DNA of 64,000 bases, from positions 6,389 to 70,388 of the forward strand of contig URRM01000001.1 in the NCBI GenBank assembly GCA_900550295.1. The letters run 5' to 3'. The notes beneath the pieces were generated by a model. That model searched no databases. It was not told where the DNA came from and saw only the letters and a program-made list of their open reading frames with translations. The DNA is from an uncultured bacterium (GTDB lineage Bacteria > Cyanobacteriota > Vampirovibrionia > Gastranaerophilales > Gastranaerophilaceae). The position numbers and the translations under genes were made by a program. Positions within the stretch are counted from its first letter, which is position 1; each line of letters begins with the position of its first letter. Positions 45,440 to 54,690 of this stretch are shown piece after piece.

Positions 45440-46129
45440 ATGGCACTTATTGAAGTTAAAAATATAATAAAAACATACGCAACAGGCGATAGCTCATTCA
45501 ATGCCTTAAATAATGTTTCATTGAGCATTGAAAAAGGTGAGTTTGTCGCAATTATGGGTGCCTCAGGTTCCGGTAAATCAACCTTTATGAACATGTTAGG
45601 AACTTTGGATAAACCAAATTCCGGAAGTTATTATCTTGATGGAATTGATGTTTTAAGCCTAGATAGTGAAAGCCTTTCTGAAATTAGAAACATCAAATTA
45701 GGTTTTGTATTTCAAGGATTTAACCTAATTTCAAGAACAACAGCCCTTGAAAATGTTGAATTACCTATGATTTATAAAGGTGTCAACAAAGAAACAAGAA
45801 TAAAAAAAGCAAAAGAAGCTTTAAAAATTGTAGGTTTAGAAAAGCGTGAAGACCACATGCCTAATCAAATGTCCGGCGGTCAGCAACAACGTGTTGCAAT
45901 TGCAAGGGCAATAGTAAATGATGCACCTATCATCCTTGCCGACGAACCTACAGGTAACTTGGATACTAAAACAAGTATTGAAGTAATGAATTTTTTCTGC
46001 GAATTAAACGAAAAACACGGAAAAACTATTGTTTTGGTAACTCACGAACCTGATATTGCTGAATTTTGCAAACGTGTAGTAAGATTTAAAGACGGAAACA
46101 TAGTTTCTGATGAGGTGAAACGCAAATGA
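45440..46129 (+). CDS. MacB/LolD-type ABC transporter ATPase
   Basis: 229 aa. Walker A GASGSGKS, Q-loop FVFQGFNLI, signature MSGGQQQRVAIARA, Walker B IILADEPTGNLD and the H-loop VTHEP are all present. The subfamily is that of MacB/LolD/FtsE, which drives mechanotransmission rather than import. It is separate from its permease, unlike E. coli MacB where they are fused. Its stop overlaps the permease ATG by 4 bp. Confidence 0.92.
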   Translation: MALIEVKNIIKTYATGDSSFNALNNVSLSIEKGEFVAIMGASGSGKSTFMNMLGTLDKPNSGSYYLDGIDVLSLDSESLSEIRNIKLGFVFQGFNLISRTTALENVELPMIYKGVNKETRIKKAKEALKIVGLEKREDHMPNQMSGGQQQRVAIARAIVNDAPIILADEPTGNLDTKTSIEVMNFFCELNEKHGKTIVLVTHEPDIAEFCKRVVRFKDGNIVSDEVKRK

Positions 46130-47355
46130 TAGATTTAAAAACCACCTTAAATATTGCCATTCGTTCACTAAAAATAAATAAAATGCGTTCTGCATTAACA
46201 AGCTTAGGTATCATTATCGGTGTTTGCGCAGTAATTGTAATGCTTGCCGTTGGTACAGGTTCAAGAGAAAAAATTGCAAAAGATATGGAGTCTATGGGCA
46301 GTAATTTGCTTATGGTTCGCTCAGCATCTGCTAAAAGCGGTGGCGTTCGTATGGGTATGGGTACTCGCCCAACACTTACTCTTAAAGATGCCGAAGCTAT
46401 TGAAAGTAAAGCCAGAGGTGTTCTTGCAATTGCCCCATATTCAGCAGAAGCTAAACAATTAACGTTTGGTAATCAAAACTGGTCAACTTCAGTTGGCGGT
46501 ACAACAGCACCGTATTTGTTTATCAGAAATTACGAAATTGAATCAGGAAGAAACTTCATTCCAGAGGATATAAAAAACAATACAAAAGTTGCAATTTTAG
46601 GTCAAACAGTTGCCAATGAACTTTTTGGAGATATGGATCCAATTAACAAAACTATTCGTATTGGAGGAATTCCATTTAAAGTTGTTGGATTATTAAAAAC
46701 AAAAGGTCAATCAGGAATGGGGCAAGACCAAGACGATTTGGTGTTTATTCCTATTACAACAGCACAAAAGAAAGTATTTGGAACCTCTTTTCCTGGAACC
46801 GTTTCAATAATTTCTGTAAAAGCTCAGAATGACCAAATCATAGAAACGACTCAAAAAGACATTGAAGAAATTTTAAAATACAGACATCATATTGGTAAAA
46901 CACAAAACAACGATTTTGAAATAAGAAACCTTGCTCAAATGCAAGAAACTATCAAATCTTCCGCTAGAACAATGTCGTTATTTTTATTCGTAATAGCTTT
47001 TGTTTCCCTTCTTGTAGGCGGTATCGGTATTATGAATATTATGCTTGTATCTGTTACGGAAAGAACAAAAGAAATCGGTATAAGAATGGCAATCGGAGCA
47101 AAAGCAAGAGATATTCGAATTCAATTCTTAATTGAATCATTCTTACTTTCAATTTTTGGAGGCATAATAGGTGTTCTGCTAGGATGTGTCATCTCCGGAA
47201 TTATCGGTCTGATTGGAGCAATGCAGGTCTCAGTTTCAGCATTTTCAATCATCTTATCTTTAGGTTTTTCAGGAATTGTTGGTGTTGGTTTCGGTTATTA
47301 TCCTGCCTACAAAGCCTCTCTGTTAAACCCTATTGATGCATTAAGATACGAATAA
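46126..47355 (+). CDS. MacB-type permease (FtsX-like)
   Basis: 409 aa. One N-terminal membrane helix (SALTSLGIIIGVCAVIVMLA), a large periplasmic domain (about 45-280), and three C-terminal helices with the family signature MLVSVTERTKEIGIRMAIGA. The periplasmic Met/Gly stretch RMGMGTRPTLT is normal for the family. With the ATPase, adaptor and outer-membrane channel it makes a complete tripartite pump for a peptide, lipid or drug that cannot be identified from sequence. Confidence 0.9.
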   Translation: MIDLKTTLNIAIRSLKINKMRSALTSLGIIIGVCAVIVMLAVGTGSREKIAKDMESMGSNLLMVRSASAKSGGVRMGMGTRPTLTLKDAEAIESKARGVLAIAPYSAEAKQLTFGNQNWSTSVGGTTAPYLFIRNYEIESGRNFIPEDIKNNTKVAILGQTVANELFGDMDPINKTIRIGGIPFKVVGLLKTKGQSGMGQDQDDLVFIPITTAQKKVFGTSFPGTVSIISVKAQNDQIIETTQKDIEEILKYRHHIGKTQNNDFEIRNLAQMQETIKSSARTMSLFLFVIAFVSLLVGGIGIMNIMLVSVTERTKEIGIRMAIGAKARDIRIQFLIESFLLSIFGGIIGVLLGCVISGIIGLIGAMQVSVSAFSIILSLGFSGIVGVGFGYYPAYKASLLNPIDALRYE

Positions 47356-47366
47356 TAAAAAATAAG

Positions 47367-47384
47367 TCCCACAAATGCGGGACG
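47367..47384 (+). terminator. Hairpin after the macB-like permease
   Basis: GTCCC-ACAAAT-GCGGGAC-type short stem lying 12 bp after the stop, not followed by a T-run. It may be a processing element; the real terminator is the next hairpin. Confidence 0.35.
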
Positions 47385-47436
47385 TAGATTGAGCAATCAA
47401 AAGAGTTGAGGATTTACAACTCTATGATAAACTATT

Positions 47437-47473
47437 AAGGCGGTCATTTCATTAGATGAAATGACCGCCTTTT
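47437..47473. terminator. Bidirectional rho-independent terminator
   Basis: A long stem AAGGCGGTCATTTCAT / ATGAAATGACCGCCTT with a short TAG loop and T residues on both sides. It lies between the convergent export operon (+) and the 5'-nucleotidase gene (-). Confidence 0.88.
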
Positions 47474-47497
47474 AAAAATAATTATACTACTTTAAGA

Positions 47498-49138
47498 CTA
47501 TAAAACTCTTTGTTCTTTTACTCTGTCATCAACATTAACTTCGTAGTTTTTGCCTTTAATGTTTGCTCTAAAGAAATCATCATAGTTTTTGTTGATTGAT
47601 TCAAAGTTGTCTTTTACTTCTTTAAAATCTTTTTTAGATAAGATTTTATTTGATAAAATCACTTTATAATCTTTATTTAAATCAATATTTTCGAATTTAC
47701 CTGTTTCTTGGTTTCTGCATTTTACAGCATCTGCATAAGAATTTTTGCTTTCGCCTTTAGCAATTTGTTCAATCATTGTTCTGTTTACTTGAAAATCAGA
47801 CCATTGAATTAATGTATTTCTTGTTGGGGCTTCTAAGTTTGATTTTACATTCTTAGAAATAATATCAACTAATTGATTACCTTTAACGTTACCAACGTTC
47901 AAGTTTTGAGATTCAACGTCAATACCATCAAATATTTTTAATAAGTTCAAGTTAGTAGAACCTTCTTTAATTCCGCCTCTTACATAAGAAGATTGTAAAG
48001 CAACTGATGCTAAATCAGGAATTTCTTTTCTTGCTTCTTCTGCAACAGTTGAAGTTAAGAAGTTAGTTAATTCTGTATTAGCGTATCTGATTTTATCTGA
48101 ATATTCCAATTCTGATGCACCATGCATTTTAACTAATGGTTTAACATCTTCTTCAAAGTTTTTATCTAAGAAAGTTTTAACCTCTTTATCCGGTGCAGAA
48201 TTTTCTGTAATGTACATATTGTAACCTACATCTTCTAAATCACCATCATCATTGAATCTAAAGTTTACTGATTTAATAATTTCATTATCTTTACCTAAAG
48301 AGTTAATAATTGTTCCACCTTGTTCCGCATTATCTCTTGTATGGTCATGACCGTTCAAAATAACATTAATATTTGGAACATTTTTTTGAATCATTTTAGA
48401 AATTGGAGCACCCATATGAGAAAGCAAAACTACAGCACCTTTTGGATGTTTTTCTTTAAACGCTTCAACTTCTTTATTCAAAACAGCAAAAGTACCTTGT
48501 AAATCATCTTCTGTTAATTGAGTATCCTTTTTATTGCAGTTATCATACAATTCTGTCTTAGTTAATTTACCTTTTAAGCTTGGAATTGTAACACCCACAA
48601 ACATTACATCATGTTTAAGATTCGGATTTTTATCATCTTGAACTTCATAAACTTGTGAAGTTACAATATTTTTATGATTTTTCATCAAACCTGTTACCAA
48701 TGGAGATTTTTCTAAATCAACATTAGTTACAAGAGTTTTAACAGGTTCATCTTTTAATTTATTGAATACAAATTCGTCACCGCCGTCATAACAGTGGTTT
48801 CCTAAAGAATAAACTGTATCAAAATTATTTTTAACTATACCTTTCACAGTATTAACAACTTTTTGTAAGAAGTTTGCTTGAATATCACCATTTGAAAGTT
48901 CAGGTTTTGTCATGTAACCTTTTTTATGAGGGTTCATAAAGAAATCACCTGCAATTGCAAACATATTCAAAGTTGATTTTTCATCAGCTTTTTTAAAGAT
49001 ATCGCCTTTATTTTTATCAATAGTTCCAACCAATTGAGGCAAGTTTTGAACGTTGCCATGATTATCTGACATAGCCACAATATTTACTTGAGCGGCTTTA
49101 AAACCTACTTGAGGGTAATTAAAATTAGTTAATTTCAT
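47498..49138 (-). CDS. 5'-nucleotidase/UshA-like metallophosphoesterase without signal peptide
   Basis: 546 aa. The N-terminal calcineurin-like domain has the metal motifs SDNHGN (24-29), AGDFF, LGNHCYDGGDEF and LNGHDHTRDNA. The C-terminal ~200 residues fit the 5'-nucleotidase substrate domain (ALQSSYVRGGIKEG, LNLLKIFDG). Members hydrolyse nucleotides, usually in the periplasm. Here the N-terminus is MKLTNFNYPQVGFKAAQVN, with no hydrophobic signal, and no better start exists upstream. So either it acts in the cytoplasm or it is exported by an unknown route. Single gene. Confidence 0.82.
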   Translation of the reverse strand: MKLTNFNYPQVGFKAAQVNIVAMSDNHGNVQNLPQLVGTIDKNKGDIFKKADEKSTLNMFAIAGDFFMNPHKKGYMTKPELSNGDIQANFLQKVVNTVKGIVKNNFDTVYSLGNHCYDGGDEFVFNKLKDEPVKTLVTNVDLEKSPLVTGLMKNHKNIVTSQVYEVQDDKNPNLKHDVMFVGVTIPSLKGKLTKTELYDNCNKKDTQLTEDDLQGTFAVLNKEVEAFKEKHPKGAVVLLSHMGAPISKMIQKNVPNINVILNGHDHTRDNAEQGGTIINSLGKDNEIIKSVNFRFNDDGDLEDVGYNMYITENSAPDKEVKTFLDKNFEEDVKPLVKMHGASELEYSDKIRYANTELTNFLTSTVAEEARKEIPDLASVALQSSYVRGGIKEGSTNLNLLKIFDGIDVESQNLNVGNVKGNQLVDIISKNVKSNLEAPTRNTLIQWSDFQVNRTMIEQIAKGESKNSYADAVKCRNQETGKFENIDLNKDYKVILSNKILSKKDFKEVKDNFESINKNYDDFFRANIKGKNYEVNVDDRVKEQRVL

Positions 49139-49515
49139 CTACACACACCTATAAATTCTTATGCCCTTATAAAACATGTGAAGAAAAAAAATTGCCCCAA
49201 AACCATGATTCTACTGGATTTTTATACTTGATTGTAAAGATATGTAACAACATTGTTCAAAAGCCTAAAGTTTCTCACGAGTTATGACGATATATAAAAT
49301 GCAAGTTACAAAGGGATATGTTAAAACAAAAAAACATATAATGGTGTCTAAAAACAAATTTAATAGAGAAAATTAAAATGACTTGGGATATATATTTTAG
49401 TTTTATATTTTGATTTTCTATAACAAAGATTTTTTAACGATGCTATTCGCATTAACGAATAACATTAGTGTTTATTAAAATTTCCTTATTTCCTTCCCTA
49501 TATACAAATTTTCAT

Positions 49516-49540
49516 GCCGTTTCTTTCGAAACGGCTTTTT
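49516..49540 (+). terminator. Orphan rho-independent terminator
   Basis: Stem GCCGTTT / AAACGGC with a CTTTCG loop and five T residues on the plus strand. No plus-strand gene ends nearby, so it may end a small RNA. Confidence 0.75.
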
Positions 49541-49560
49541 ATTTTTAAATTGAAATCAGG

Positions 49561-49671
49561 TTACTTACAAGAAGTATTTATCGTCCAATTCAAAACTTTA
49601 CCATTTAGACATTTTCCGGTTTTACTTTGTCCAAATGTTGTATATGGAACACAAGTTTTTTCATTAAGCAT
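49561..49671 (-). pseudogene. Pseudopilin C-terminal fragment
   Basis: A 36-codon minus-strand frame from MLNEKTCVPYTTFGQSK to KCLNGKVLNWTINTSCK ends in a stop. The tail matches KCPNGKILNWETQTSCK, the end of the pseudopilin at 4654, almost residue for residue. An in-frame TAG lies three codons before the Met, and no pilin body or signal is found upstream. It is a third pilin tail in the window and looks like a remnant left after loss of the rest. Confidence 0.75.
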
Positions 49672-49785
49672 ATTCTATACTTCTTTTACTAATTAACTAT
49701 TTTTATTAGTAAATTTGTCATCGAATTACTTGACATATACAAGGATTACATTGGTATTATTATCAACCATTTAAAAATCTATCTT

Positions 49786-51144
49786 CTAAGCATGTTTTCG
49801 TTTATTTTTTAGAATCTTCAATAAGCTTATTTTATATCCGCTAAACAATACCACTGTCGCACCAAGCCAAGCAGCAGGCGTTGCAAAACAAATACCCAAA
49901 AATCCAAACTTAAATCCAAAAGCAAACGCAAAAACGGTTCTCATAATTAATTCAGTAGTGCCTGAAATTAGAGGAACAACAACCTGTCCCATACCTTGCA
50001 AGACATTTCTGTAAAGCAACAACAAACCCAAGAAGATAAAGAATATCATTATAATATGCAAGTACATTGTACCCAACTTTATAACTTCTTCATTTGCTTC
50101 ACTCATAAACATTTGAATTAAATTTTGAGAGAAGAAAGTTAAAACAACAACTGCAAAAATTGTTACTGTAATAACAATACCCAGTGCAGATTTTGCACCT
50201 TGCTTAATTCTTGCCATTTTATTTGCACCAAAATTTTGCGCTGTAAATGTTGCCATTGTTGCCCCCAAAGCAACAAAAACTTGTGAAAATATTTGATCAA
50301 CTCTCATTGCTGTTGTATACGCAGCAACTGCAATTGAACCTAATCCATTTAAAACATATTGCAAAGCCAAAATACCCAGAGTCAAAATTGACATTTGAAA
50401 TCCCATTGGAATACCAATTCTTAAATGCTCCAACATAAAATCTTTATCAATTTTCCAATCGCCTTTTTTAAGATGTAATATTGAAAACTTCCAAAACATA
50501 AAGCTTACACACAAAATTGTTGCAACAAATTGCGCTAAAACTGTTGCACAGCCTGCACCAGCTACACCCATTTTGAATTTTACAACAAATAATAATGCCA
50601 AAAAGATATTCAAAATTGATGAGAAAATCAAGAAATAAAGTGGAGTTTTGCTATCTCCTAGCGCTCTAATTACATTTGAAGACAAATTGTAAAAAACTGT
50701 TGCAAAAATCCCCGCAAACATAATAAACAAATATATATTCGCCATATCAATAATGTCAGATGGAGTTCTTAGAAAAGACAACATTTGATATGTAAAAGGT
50801 GTTGAAACCAAAGTCATAAGTAACATTAAACCACCTGACAAATAAACCGAGGTAGTAAATGATTTACGCACCATATCATAATCTCTTGCACCAAATCTTT
50901 GCGCTAAAACAACCGTAAATCCTTGAGTTGATGCAAAAATAAAACTAATAACAAAGAATATTAATGGTGCTGTCGTTCCAACTGCAGCAAGTGCCTTAAT
51001 TCCGACATAACGACCAACAATTATTGCATCTGCAAAGTTATACAACTGTTGAAATAAATTGCCTATAAAAATAGGAAACATAAATTCCAAAATTAATTTT
51101 AAAGGTTGACCGCTTGTTAACTCTTTTGTTGCCATTTCATACAC
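49786..51144 (-). CDS. MATE-family efflux transporter
   Basis: 452 aa with twelve predicted membrane helices in two MatE halves. The opening LKLILEFMFPIFIGNLFQQLYNFAD and the VGRYVGIKALAAVGTTAPL loop are typical of the family. Bacterial members export cationic drugs or dyes by Na+ or H+ antiport; the substrate is unknown. AAAGGGTGT precedes the second ATG (51132, MATKEL is four codons later), so the true start may be slightly shorter than drawn. Single gene. Confidence 0.9.
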   Translation of the reverse strand: MYEMATKELTSGQPLKLILEFMFPIFIGNLFQQLYNFADAIIVGRYVGIKALAAVGTTAPLIFFVISFIFASTQGFTVVLAQRFGARDYDMVRKSFTTSVYLSGGLMLLMTLVSTPFTYQMLSFLRTPSDIIDMANIYLFIMFAGIFATVFYNLSSNVIRALGDSKTPLYFLIFSSILNIFLALLFVVKFKMGVAGAGCATVLAQFVATILCVSFMFWKFSILHLKKGDWKIDKDFMLEHLRIGIPMGFQMSILTLGILALQYVLNGLGSIAVAAYTTAMRVDQIFSQVFVALGATMATFTAQNFGANKMARIKQGAKSALGIVITVTIFAVVVLTFFSQNLIQMFMSEANEEVIKLGTMYLHIIMIFFIFLGLLLLYRNVLQGMGQVVVPLISGTTELIMRTVFAFAFGFKFGFLGICFATPAAWLGATVVLFSGYKISLLKILKNKRKHA

Positions 51145-51306
51145 CCTTTTGTAAACTGCTCGACAAATTTATCCAACCACATTTTGTCATTTTCTATATT
51201 TCTTAACCATATACTAGCACAAATTTGTAAATAAATTGATTTAACAGTTTAAACATGTTAAAATTTTACTTAAAATAGGCTTTATTAGAGAATTACAGAA
51301 GTATAA

Positions 51307-52656
51307 ATGACTCAAAATTATAACAACTATAAAAATCACCAAAATCCAAATAATAAAAATCCAATGCAAACAATTGCGTTAATCATTCTTGCAACAATTG
51401 CAATATTTGGATATCAAATACGTGGAGTTATAAAACCACATTTTAACACCGCAGACAAAAATATTGAAAACTCTTCGATACAAGAAAAAAACGATTACTC
51501 AATAACTGATTTAGAAGAAATTGAATTAACAGATGAAGATTCTGATGACGACACCAAAACCTCAACAAAAAATGATTTTAGTTTAGTAAATTCCTCAAAC
51601 AACCCTAATGGAAATTATCTGCATAATGCCATTGATAGTTCAGGTCAAATTCACAAGTGGACTAAAAAAGGTATAGCGGTTTGGGTTGAAAATTCAAGTT
51701 ATCAAACTACAATTTATCAAGCATTTGCAAAGTATAACAAGACTTTCCCTGAACTTTTCAAGTTTATGATTACACAAGATAGAAAAAAAGCCGACATTAC
51801 AGTAACTATGGTAAACAGACTTGAACATTCAAACGGTGGAGAATATTACAAACAAGGAAGCACTAACTTAAATTACAACCAAAAAGGTGAGATTAATACC
51901 GCAAACATAAGTTTATTACCATTAGACAACAAGGGTAATTATATTTCTAAAAGCCAAATGTATTCAGTCATTTTACACGAAATAGGTCACGCCGTAGGTA
52001 TTACAGGACATAGTCAAGATAAACACGACGTTATGTATGGATTTAGATCTTCAAGCGAATTCAGTACAAAAGACATTGAAACTATTCGATTAATGTACTC
52101 AAAAAACAAAGAAGAAGTTTCAAGCGCAAAAATTGGTTTCGAATCATCAAAACTTCAAGAAGCACTTAGTTACGCTCGAAAACTACCAAACAAAACGACC
52201 TCTTGGATTCAATTAGGACAAGTTTATTACGATCTGGGACAACTGAACGAAGCATTAGAAGCATATAAAAAAGCATTAACCATTGATCCGACAGATTCTG
52301 ATGTTTATCGTTCTATGGCGCAATGTTACTATATGTCTAAAAAATACGAAACAGCCATTAAATATTTTAAATACGCAAAACAGTATTCTAACAATGACAT
52401 TGATACAAGTTTAATAGATGAAAACATCGGAATCTGTTATCACAAATTGAATCAATTCAATGAGGCATATCCTTATTTAAAAAGCGCATTTGAGGCAAAT
52501 CCTAAAATTAAAGGAAACCTTTATAACTTTATTTCTGTTTGCGCAAATTTAGACAAAAAGGAAGATGCAAAAATTGCAATAGAAAAATACAAAAATGCCG
52601 GCAATGACATATCAAATGATGAAATGATTCAAGTTGCATTAAAATGGATAAAATAA
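51307..52656 (+). CDS. Membrane-anchored matrixin-type metalloprotease with TPR domain
   Basis: 449 aa. One N-terminal membrane helix (about 22-42, TIALIILATIAIFGYQIRGV) is followed by an acidic linker, then a metzincin catalytic domain (about 110-265). The zinc motif is HEIGHAVGITGH (His 224, 228 and 234) and the Met-turn DVMYGF. The C-terminal half has four or five TPR-like repeats (TSWIQLGQVYYDLGQLNEAL, YRSMAQCYYMSKKYETAI). It presumably cleaves proteins at the outer face of the inner membrane, with the TPR selecting substrates. No propeptide Cys switch is seen. The M10-like plus TPR design is uncommon. Confidence 0.78.
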   Translation: MTQNYNNYKNHQNPNNKNPMQTIALIILATIAIFGYQIRGVIKPHFNTADKNIENSSIQEKNDYSITDLEEIELTDEDSDDDTKTSTKNDFSLVNSSNNPNGNYLHNAIDSSGQIHKWTKKGIAVWVENSSYQTTIYQAFAKYNKTFPELFKFMITQDRKKADITVTMVNRLEHSNGGEYYKQGSTNLNYNQKGEINTANISLLPLDNKGNYISKSQMYSVILHEIGHAVGITGHSQDKHDVMYGFRSSSEFSTKDIETIRLMYSKNKEEVSSAKIGFESSKLQEALSYARKLPNKTTSWIQLGQVYYDLGQLNEALEAYKKALTIDPTDSDVYRSMAQCYYMSKKYETAIKYFKYAKQYSNNDIDTSLIDENIGICYHKLNQFNEAYPYLKSAFEANPKIKGNLYNFISVCANLDKKEDAKIAIEKYKNAGNDISNDEMIQVALKWIK

Positions 52657-52712
52657 AAGGATTGAATTTTAAAAAACTCAACCCTTTCATAAAATCATTT
52701 TAATTCTTTGAA

Positions 52713-53369
52713 TTATCTAACATTGCTATCATTTGGATTTTTGCTTCTTTCGACTTGGTCATCATCAACCACCATAATCAAAGCTGCAACATCAGCAAAA
52801 TCTTTTGGTAATTTATTTTCGTCGATTCCATCAGAAAAACCAAATATTTTTTTATCAAATTTTACGTTAACTTTTTGGTCGCCGTAAGTACCTTTCATAA
52901 TTCTGTCGCCGTCATCTAAAACTGCATTTTCCTTTGCATATTCAACGCTAAAAGATTTACCTCTGTATGTGCCTTTGTATATCTTTTTATCACTTACAGA
53001 AAGTGCTTTTTCTTTTGATTTCATGCTAAATTTTTCGTTGCCAATTTTACCTGAAAATGTTTTTTCATTAGTAAATGAAACTATTTTGTTGCGTTCTTCA
53101 ACATCAACTTTTTTATCACCAATATTACCGATGATTTGATAACCTCTTTCTATAATATTATTTCTTCTTCTTAGGTTAAAATCTTGTCCTGCAATGTTAC
53201 CTTTATAACTTTTAATAACAGTTCTTCTAATTTTACCTTGAGTTTCAAGAGATTCTGATGTAGAAGCACCAAAAAGCATAATCTCTTCGGGCTTTTGCTC
53301 TGCTTTTTCGGCTGAAGATAAGTTTGCATTTTGAATATTGCCTAATCCGTTTACATTCATATCTGTCAT
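52713..53369 (-). CDS. Short-repeat protein, smaller of two paralogues
   Basis: I do not recognise this 218-aa protein. From residue ~55 it has five or six units of 20-26 residues with the pattern G-x-[IY]-G-x-x-x-[VF]-x-[VM]-x-x-[KR], for example GNIGDKKVDVEER, GKIGNEKFSMKSK, GTYRGKSFSVEYAKE and GTYGDQKVNVKFDKK. The units alternate between IG- and YG/YRG-types, suggesting beta-strand pairs. The end KLPKDFADVAALIMVVDDD is shared with its neighbour. No signal peptide. GGAGAAATAATT precedes the ATG, and it lies 11 bp after the larger paralogue. Confidence 0.6.
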   Translation of the reverse strand: MTDMNVNGLGNIQNANLSSAEKAEQKPEEIMLFGASTSESLETQGKIRRTVIKSYKGNIAGQDFNLRRRNNIIERGYQIIGNIGDKKVDVEERNKIVSFTNEKTFSGKIGNEKFSMKSKEKALSVSDKKIYKGTYRGKSFSVEYAKENAVLDDGDRIMKGTYGDQKVNVKFDKKIFGFSDGIDENKLPKDFADVAALIMVVDDDQVERSKNPNDSNVR

Positions 53370-53380
53370 AATTATTTCTC

Positions 53381-54676
53381 CTATTTATTTCTACCTGATT
53401 TTTCAAGTTCTGTTTGTGCAACAAAAATAAATGATGCAACATTTGCAAAATCTTTCGGCAGGGCTTTTACTTTTAATCTGTCATTATCTGTTAATTTCGC
53501 AGGACGTTTTTTGATATCAACTCTTTGTCCGCCAAAATAGCCCCTAATAACTCTGTCACCATCATCTTTTTCAATGTTATCTCTACCAACTTCTACTTGG
53601 AAAGATTTACCTTTATATTTACCTTCGTAAATTACACGGTCAGCATTTGAAAATTCTTTTGATTTAGATTCCATTTCAAAATCATCATAGCCAATTTTAC
53701 CAAAATAATGGTTTAAACTATTCATTGTAAATTGAGTTTCACGTTCTTCAATATCAACGTCTTGTCTTCCAATTCTGCCTAAATATTGACTTCCAGAATC
53801 GAACTCATTTTCACGTTTATACATTTTGAAGTTATTAGAACCGATTTTGCCGTGATAACCTTGTTTATCACCAAAAACAGTTGCTTCTCTAAAACCACCA
53901 TAAGTTTCAACCATTATGGCTGCTTTATTATGTGAATATTTACGACTGTCAATTTCATTTTCAGCATGTAGTTCACGTTGCTTTCTATAAGACTTATCTG
54001 TTTCTTGAGTTCTACTCTTACTTCTTTCAGAAGTGTAGACAAAATCTTTATCCGTTTTATCTTTTTCGTCCATATTATAATTTGAACTATCAAATTTTTC
54101 ACGCTCGTTTTCTAGTGAATTATATTCTTTAGTACTAAAGCCAATATAATTCTTTACAGGTTTAGGATCTGTAGCATAATTATAAGATTTTGGATTTTCA
54201 GCAGATTTTTGTTTGTTAGACAAAGATTCTTTAGATTGTTTTGGTTTTCCTATTGTGTCGTCTTTTTGATATTTTTCTAAAACCTCTCGTTTTATTTGCT
54301 CTGCAGTTTTTCCTTTTACATTAATTTTATATTTTTCAATGTATTCTGAATAATTTCTTATTACCTTTTGACGTTCTTCTTCAGCTTTTTCTTTAGCCTC
54401 TAATGTTGTTTTATAATTTGCTCTTTGTTTTTGTTCCTTGTTTAATTTTTCAGCTTCTTGTTTTTCGGCTTTTGTCATTTCAAAAGCAGGTTTGTTTGAA
54501 GCATTATCTAATTTTTTATTTTGTTTTTCTAGCTCACCAATAACAGTTGGCATTTTATAATTATTATCAAAAATACTACCTGATTGTTTAGACGAATTCT
54601 CACCGTTTAAATATCTTGGAACCTTATTGTTATCATTTTTTTGAGACTTATTTACTTCATTTACGTTTATATCCAT
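53381..54676 (-). CDS. Short-repeat protein, larger of two paralogues
   Basis: 431 aa, unknown. Residues 1-240 are highly charged (Lys, Glu, Asn, Ser), low in complexity and probably disordered or coiled. Residues ~260-400 carry the same repeat as the next gene: GKIGSNNFKMYKRE, GRIGRQDVDIEERE, GKIGYDDFEMESK, GKYKGKSFQVEVGRD and GYFGGQRVDIKKR. The conserved end is ALPKDFANVASFIFVAQ. No signal peptide or helix in the membrane. AGAGGAGTGACTT precedes the ATG. It lies 14 bp downstream of the peptidase gene, in a three-gene run. Confidence 0.6.
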   Translation of the reverse strand: MDINVNEVNKSQKNDNNKVPRYLNGENSSKQSGSIFDNNYKMPTVIGELEKQNKKLDNASNKPAFEMTKAEKQEAEKLNKEQKQRANYKTTLEAKEKAEEERQKVIRNYSEYIEKYKINVKGKTAEQIKREVLEKYQKDDTIGKPKQSKESLSNKQKSAENPKSYNYATDPKPVKNYIGFSTKEYNSLENEREKFDSSNYNMDEKDKTDKDFVYTSERSKSRTQETDKSYRKQRELHAENEIDSRKYSHNKAAIMVETYGGFREATVFGDKQGYHGKIGSNNFKMYKRENEFDSGSQYLGRIGRQDVDIEERETQFTMNSLNHYFGKIGYDDFEMESKSKEFSNADRVIYEGKYKGKSFQVEVGRDNIEKDDGDRVIRGYFGGQRVDIKKRPAKLTDNDRLKVKALPKDFANVASFIFVAQTELEKSGRNK

Positions 54677-54690
54677 AAGTCACTCCTCTC

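Larger units (their letters stand above)
49139..49785. other. Long intergenic region with pilin scrap and orphan terminator
   Basis: About 650 bp without a complete gene. It contains the leader of the 5'-nucleotidase gene (49139-49200), an AT-rich central part with a TATTCG...CGAATA inverted repeat at about 49443-49460, the orphan plus-strand terminator at 49516-49540, and the pilin C-terminal fragment at 49561-49671. An 11-codon plus-strand frame from 49379 is too short to call. Confidence 0.55.
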
